From: Eggerthellaceae bacterium UBA5906
GTDB taxonomy: Bacteria; Actinomycetota; Coriobacteriia; Coriobacteriales; Eggerthellaceae
DNA length: 7,799 nt
NCBI GenBank assembly: GCA_002431805.1
Contig: DJEE01000160.1
Location: 2,877-10,675 of the forward strand
Direction: 5' to 3'
The first letter of the stretch is position 1; each line of letters starts with the position of its first letter. Below the pieces are notes generated by a model. That model had not been told where the DNA came from and made no database searches. It was given only the letters and a program-made list of their open reading frames with translations. Of the stretch, positions 6,169-7,799 are shown piece by piece. The position numbers and the translations under genes are program-made.

Positions 6169-6927
6169 ATGAACATCGTAGTATGCGTCAAGCAGGTTAT
6201 GGACACGGAAGCTCTTATTGAGCTTGATGACAATGGCGAGGTGATCACCGAGGGTCGTACACAAATCATTGATCCCTACGGTGAGTTCGCCGTTGAAAAG
6301 GCTGTGCAAATCAAAGAGCAGCTCGGTGGGGAGGTAACGTGCTTGTGCTACGGCGACGATGGCTGCACGTCCGCAATTCGCCACGCCTTGGCAATGGGCG
6401 CAGACAAGGCGGTGCTCATCGAGGACGACGCATGGCGTTCGGTTGACGCTGCTCAGTGCGCTGTTGAGCTAGCCGCTGCGCTCAAGGACATGAATGCGGA
6501 CCTTATCATGGGCGGCTGGACATCGGGTGACACCGCCAGTGCCCAGGTCATGGGTCGCATTTCCGCTATTTTGGGCATACCGTGCGCCAATATGGTCACC
6601 AATTTGGAAGCAACGGAGGGCTCTGTTAAGGTTTCTTGCGAAATCGATGACGGCACTGAAGTGTGTGAGTATTCGTTGCCCGTTATTGTTGCTGCTCAGC
6701 AAGGTTTGGCTGAGCCTCGTTATCCTTCCGTTCGCGATGTTATGCAGGCACGTCGTAAGCCTATCGATCGCAAAAGCCCGCAAGGCGGTACGCAGCCCGT
6801 TTTGAGTGTTGAAGGCCGCGAGCTTAAAGGTGCTCGCAGCGGTGGCCGCATTGTTGAAGGCGACACAACGGCTGATGTGGTCGCCGAAACCGCGCGTTTG
6901 CTTCGCAGCGAAGCGAAGGTTATTTAA
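6169..6927 (+). CDS. etfB: Electron transfer flavoprotein beta subunit
   Basis: Beta half of the cytoplasmic ETF heterodimer, which shuttles electrons between acyl-CoA dehydrogenases and other carriers. From the chosen ATG it has 252 residues, normal for the family. It begins with the typical MNIVVCVKQVMDTE; then 'IIDPYGEFAVEKAVQIKE' (33-50), 'GWTSGDTASAQVMGRISAIL' (116-135) at the nucleotide-binding loop, 'IDDGTEVCEYSLPVIVAA' (159-176), which resembles the beta-chain signature, and 'GLAEPRYPSVRDVMQARRKP' (179-198), the conserved N/A-EPRYPS segment near the AMP or second-FAD site. I cannot decide from the residues whether it is a bifurcating form. It lies 61 bases ahead of etfA in the usual B-A order. 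Likely partners include the acyl-CoA dehydrogenase at 3138, though two oppositely arranged genes lie between. Confidence 0.95.
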   Translation: MNIVVCVKQVMDTEALIELDDNGEVITEGRTQIIDPYGEFAVEKAVQIKEQLGGEVTCLCYGDDGCTSAIRHALAMGADKAVLIEDDAWRSVDAAQCAVELAAALKDMNADLIMGGWTSGDTASAQVMGRISAILGIPCANMVTNLEATEGSVKVSCEIDDGTEVCEYSLPVIVAAQQGLAEPRYPSVRDVMQARRKPIDRKSPQGGTQPVLSVEGRELKGARSGGRIVEGDTTADVVAETARLLRSEAKVI

Positions 6928-6973
6928 CCCGTCACATCTTTTTCAGGTTGTAATCATATTCGTGCAAACACGA

Positions 6974-6989
6974 GAGGAAGGTTGTCCTC
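6974..6989 (+). promoter_or_regulatory. Shine-Dalgarno of etfA inside a small hairpin
   Basis: GAGGA (6974-6978), part of the likely SD, can pair with TCCTC (6985-6989) directly before the ATG, leaving a 6-base loop AGGTTG. The second purine stretch AGG (6979-6981) stays in the loop. Such a structure could tie etfA translation to ribosomes arriving from etfB. The pairing is seen; the effect is inferred. Confidence 0.35.
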
Positions 6990-7799
6990 ATGTCCGGTAT
7001 TTGGGTAGGTTTGGAAACGAACAATGGCGAGCTTCGCAGCGTTGCCTTTGAAATGATCACAGCAGCACGCAAGCTTGCCGACGCTGCTGGTCAGCAAGTT
7101 TGCGTACTCGTGTGGGGCGAAAACGCGCAAGAACATGCCGAGAAACTTGGAGCCAGCGGCGCCGATAGCGTTGTTGTAGTTGAGATAGGGGACGACGCGG
7201 CTGCTCGTCCTGCAGAAGTGAGCGGCGCGCTCTCGCACCTTGCAAAAGAGCAGGCACCTAGCGTGTTGTTGCTGGCCGATGGCTCGTTTGCGCGCAGCAT
7301 CGCGCCAGGTTTGGCTCAGGATTTGGGTGCTGCTCTCGTAGAGGACGTTGTCGACGTTGCGTACGAAGGCAAGCCCGTCTTTACTCGTTTGCCGTATTCA
7401 GGCAAGGTCATCGAACGCGTTGCTCCAGCTGATGCTGAAAATACCGTTATTGCCACTATTCGTCCTAAGGCATTTGAATCGGCCGTGCCGGAGGAGGGCC
7501 GTACGGCGGGCGTCAGCACGTTTGCCGCAACGCCGGTAGCTGCAGCACGCGTGCTCAGCCAGGTCGTACATGCCGTTTCCGAACGCGTTGATTTGTCAGA
7601 AGCCGACATCGTCGTCTCGGGCGGTCGTGGCCTGAAGGGCCCCGAAGGCTTTAAGGTGCTCGAAGAGCTTGCCGATGTTTTAGGCGCGGCCATCGGCGCT
7701 TCCCGCCCCGCAATCGACGAGGGGTGGATTGACGCGCAGTACCAGGTTGGCCAAACGGGCAAAACCGTTGCGCCTTCGCTGTATATCGCATGCGGCATC
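6990..7799 (+). CDS. etfA: Electron transfer flavoprotein alpha subunit, 3' end beyond the window
   Basis: Alpha half of ETF, carrying the main FAD. The frame is open for exactly 270 codons to the right edge; family members run about 310-330 residues, so roughly the last 50 are missing. The N-terminal domain starts MSGIWVGLETNNGELRSVAF. The C-terminal FAD-binding domain is clear: 'VVSGGRGLKGPEGFKVLEEL' (208-227), 'AIGASRPAIDEGWI' (234-247), and 'QVGQTGKTVAPSLYIACGI' (252-270), the hallmark Q-x-G-Q-T-G-K/R-x-V-x-P stretch. ATG at 6990 follows a GAGGAAGG-type SD. TCA and TTA codons occur, so it lacks the extreme bias of the 885-4322 pair. Co-transcribed with etfB. Confidence 0.95.
   Translation, partial: MSGIWVGLETNNGELRSVAFEMITAARKLADAAGQQVCVLVWGENAQEHAEKLGASGADSVVVVEIGDDAAARPAEVSGALSHLAKEQAPSVLLLADGSFARSIAPGLAQDLGAALVEDVVDVAYEGKPVFTRLPYSGKVIERVAPADAENTVIATIRPKAFESAVPEEGRTAGVSTFAATPVAAARVLSQVVHAVSERVDLSEADIVVSGGRGLKGPEGFKVLEELADVLGAAIGASRPAIDEGWIDAQYQVGQTGKTVAPSLYIACGI

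Noticed and set aside
6954..7798. Several minus-strand frames over etfA
   Set aside because: All are shadows of the etfA reading frame, which shows full alpha-subunit motifs to the window edge.

Overview
The window looks like an ordinary chromosomal segment from an anaerobe, most likely an actinobacterium of the class Coriobacteriia (Eggerthellales-like). That placement is inference. It rests on a large FMN/Fe-S/FAD reductase of the old-yellow-enzyme (OYE) type next to an acyl-CoA dehydrogenase, an etfBA pair, strong Shine-Dalgarno (SD) sequences and GC that appears moderate by eye. No marker gene here fixes the genus. I saw no tRNA, rRNA, insertion sequence, CRISPR array or phage gene.

Layout. 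Positions 1-455 (minus) hold a TetR-family regulator cut by the left edge. A 429-base non-coding region (456-884) separates it from a divergent pair on the plus strand. The first of these is a 693-residue flavoprotein (885-2966): an OYE-like FMN barrel, a four-cysteine Fe-S site, and an FAD/NAD(P)H disulfide-reductase-like half. The second is an acyl-CoA dehydrogenase (3138-4322). Two hairpins lie between them and a strong rho-independent terminator follows. Next, on the minus strand, is a 259-residue protein resembling the reactivation domain of cobalamin-dependent methionine synthase (4468-5247), with its own terminator. Divergent from it is coaD (5514-5993). Then come etfB (6169-6927) and etfA (6990 to the right edge), encoding an electron-transfer flavoprotein. 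EtfA has no stop codon inside the window.

How the parts may work together. Acyl-CoA dehydrogenases normally exchange electrons with EtfAB. The OYE/Fe-S flavoprotein family reduces activated C=C bonds with NAD(P)H. The pair at 885-4322, under a divergent TetR regulator, therefore reads as an inducible redox module acting on an acyl-CoA or enoate substrate, with the nearby EtfBA as a possible electron carrier. The substrate cannot be read from the sequence. Codon choice sets this pair apart: neither gene has a TTA, CTA or TCA codon, which leaves a 3.7 kb antisense frame open by accident and suggests high expression. The TetR gene, coaD and etfA all use such codons. coaD (coenzyme A synthesis) and the methionine-synthase-like gene are housekeeping-type neighbours.

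I did not find a clearly new system. The points most worth a second look are the acyl-CoA dehydrogenase with an apparently moved catalytic glutamate, an altered active-site motif in the flavoprotein, the stand-alone methionine-synthase-reactivation-like protein, and several inverted repeats in the control regions.
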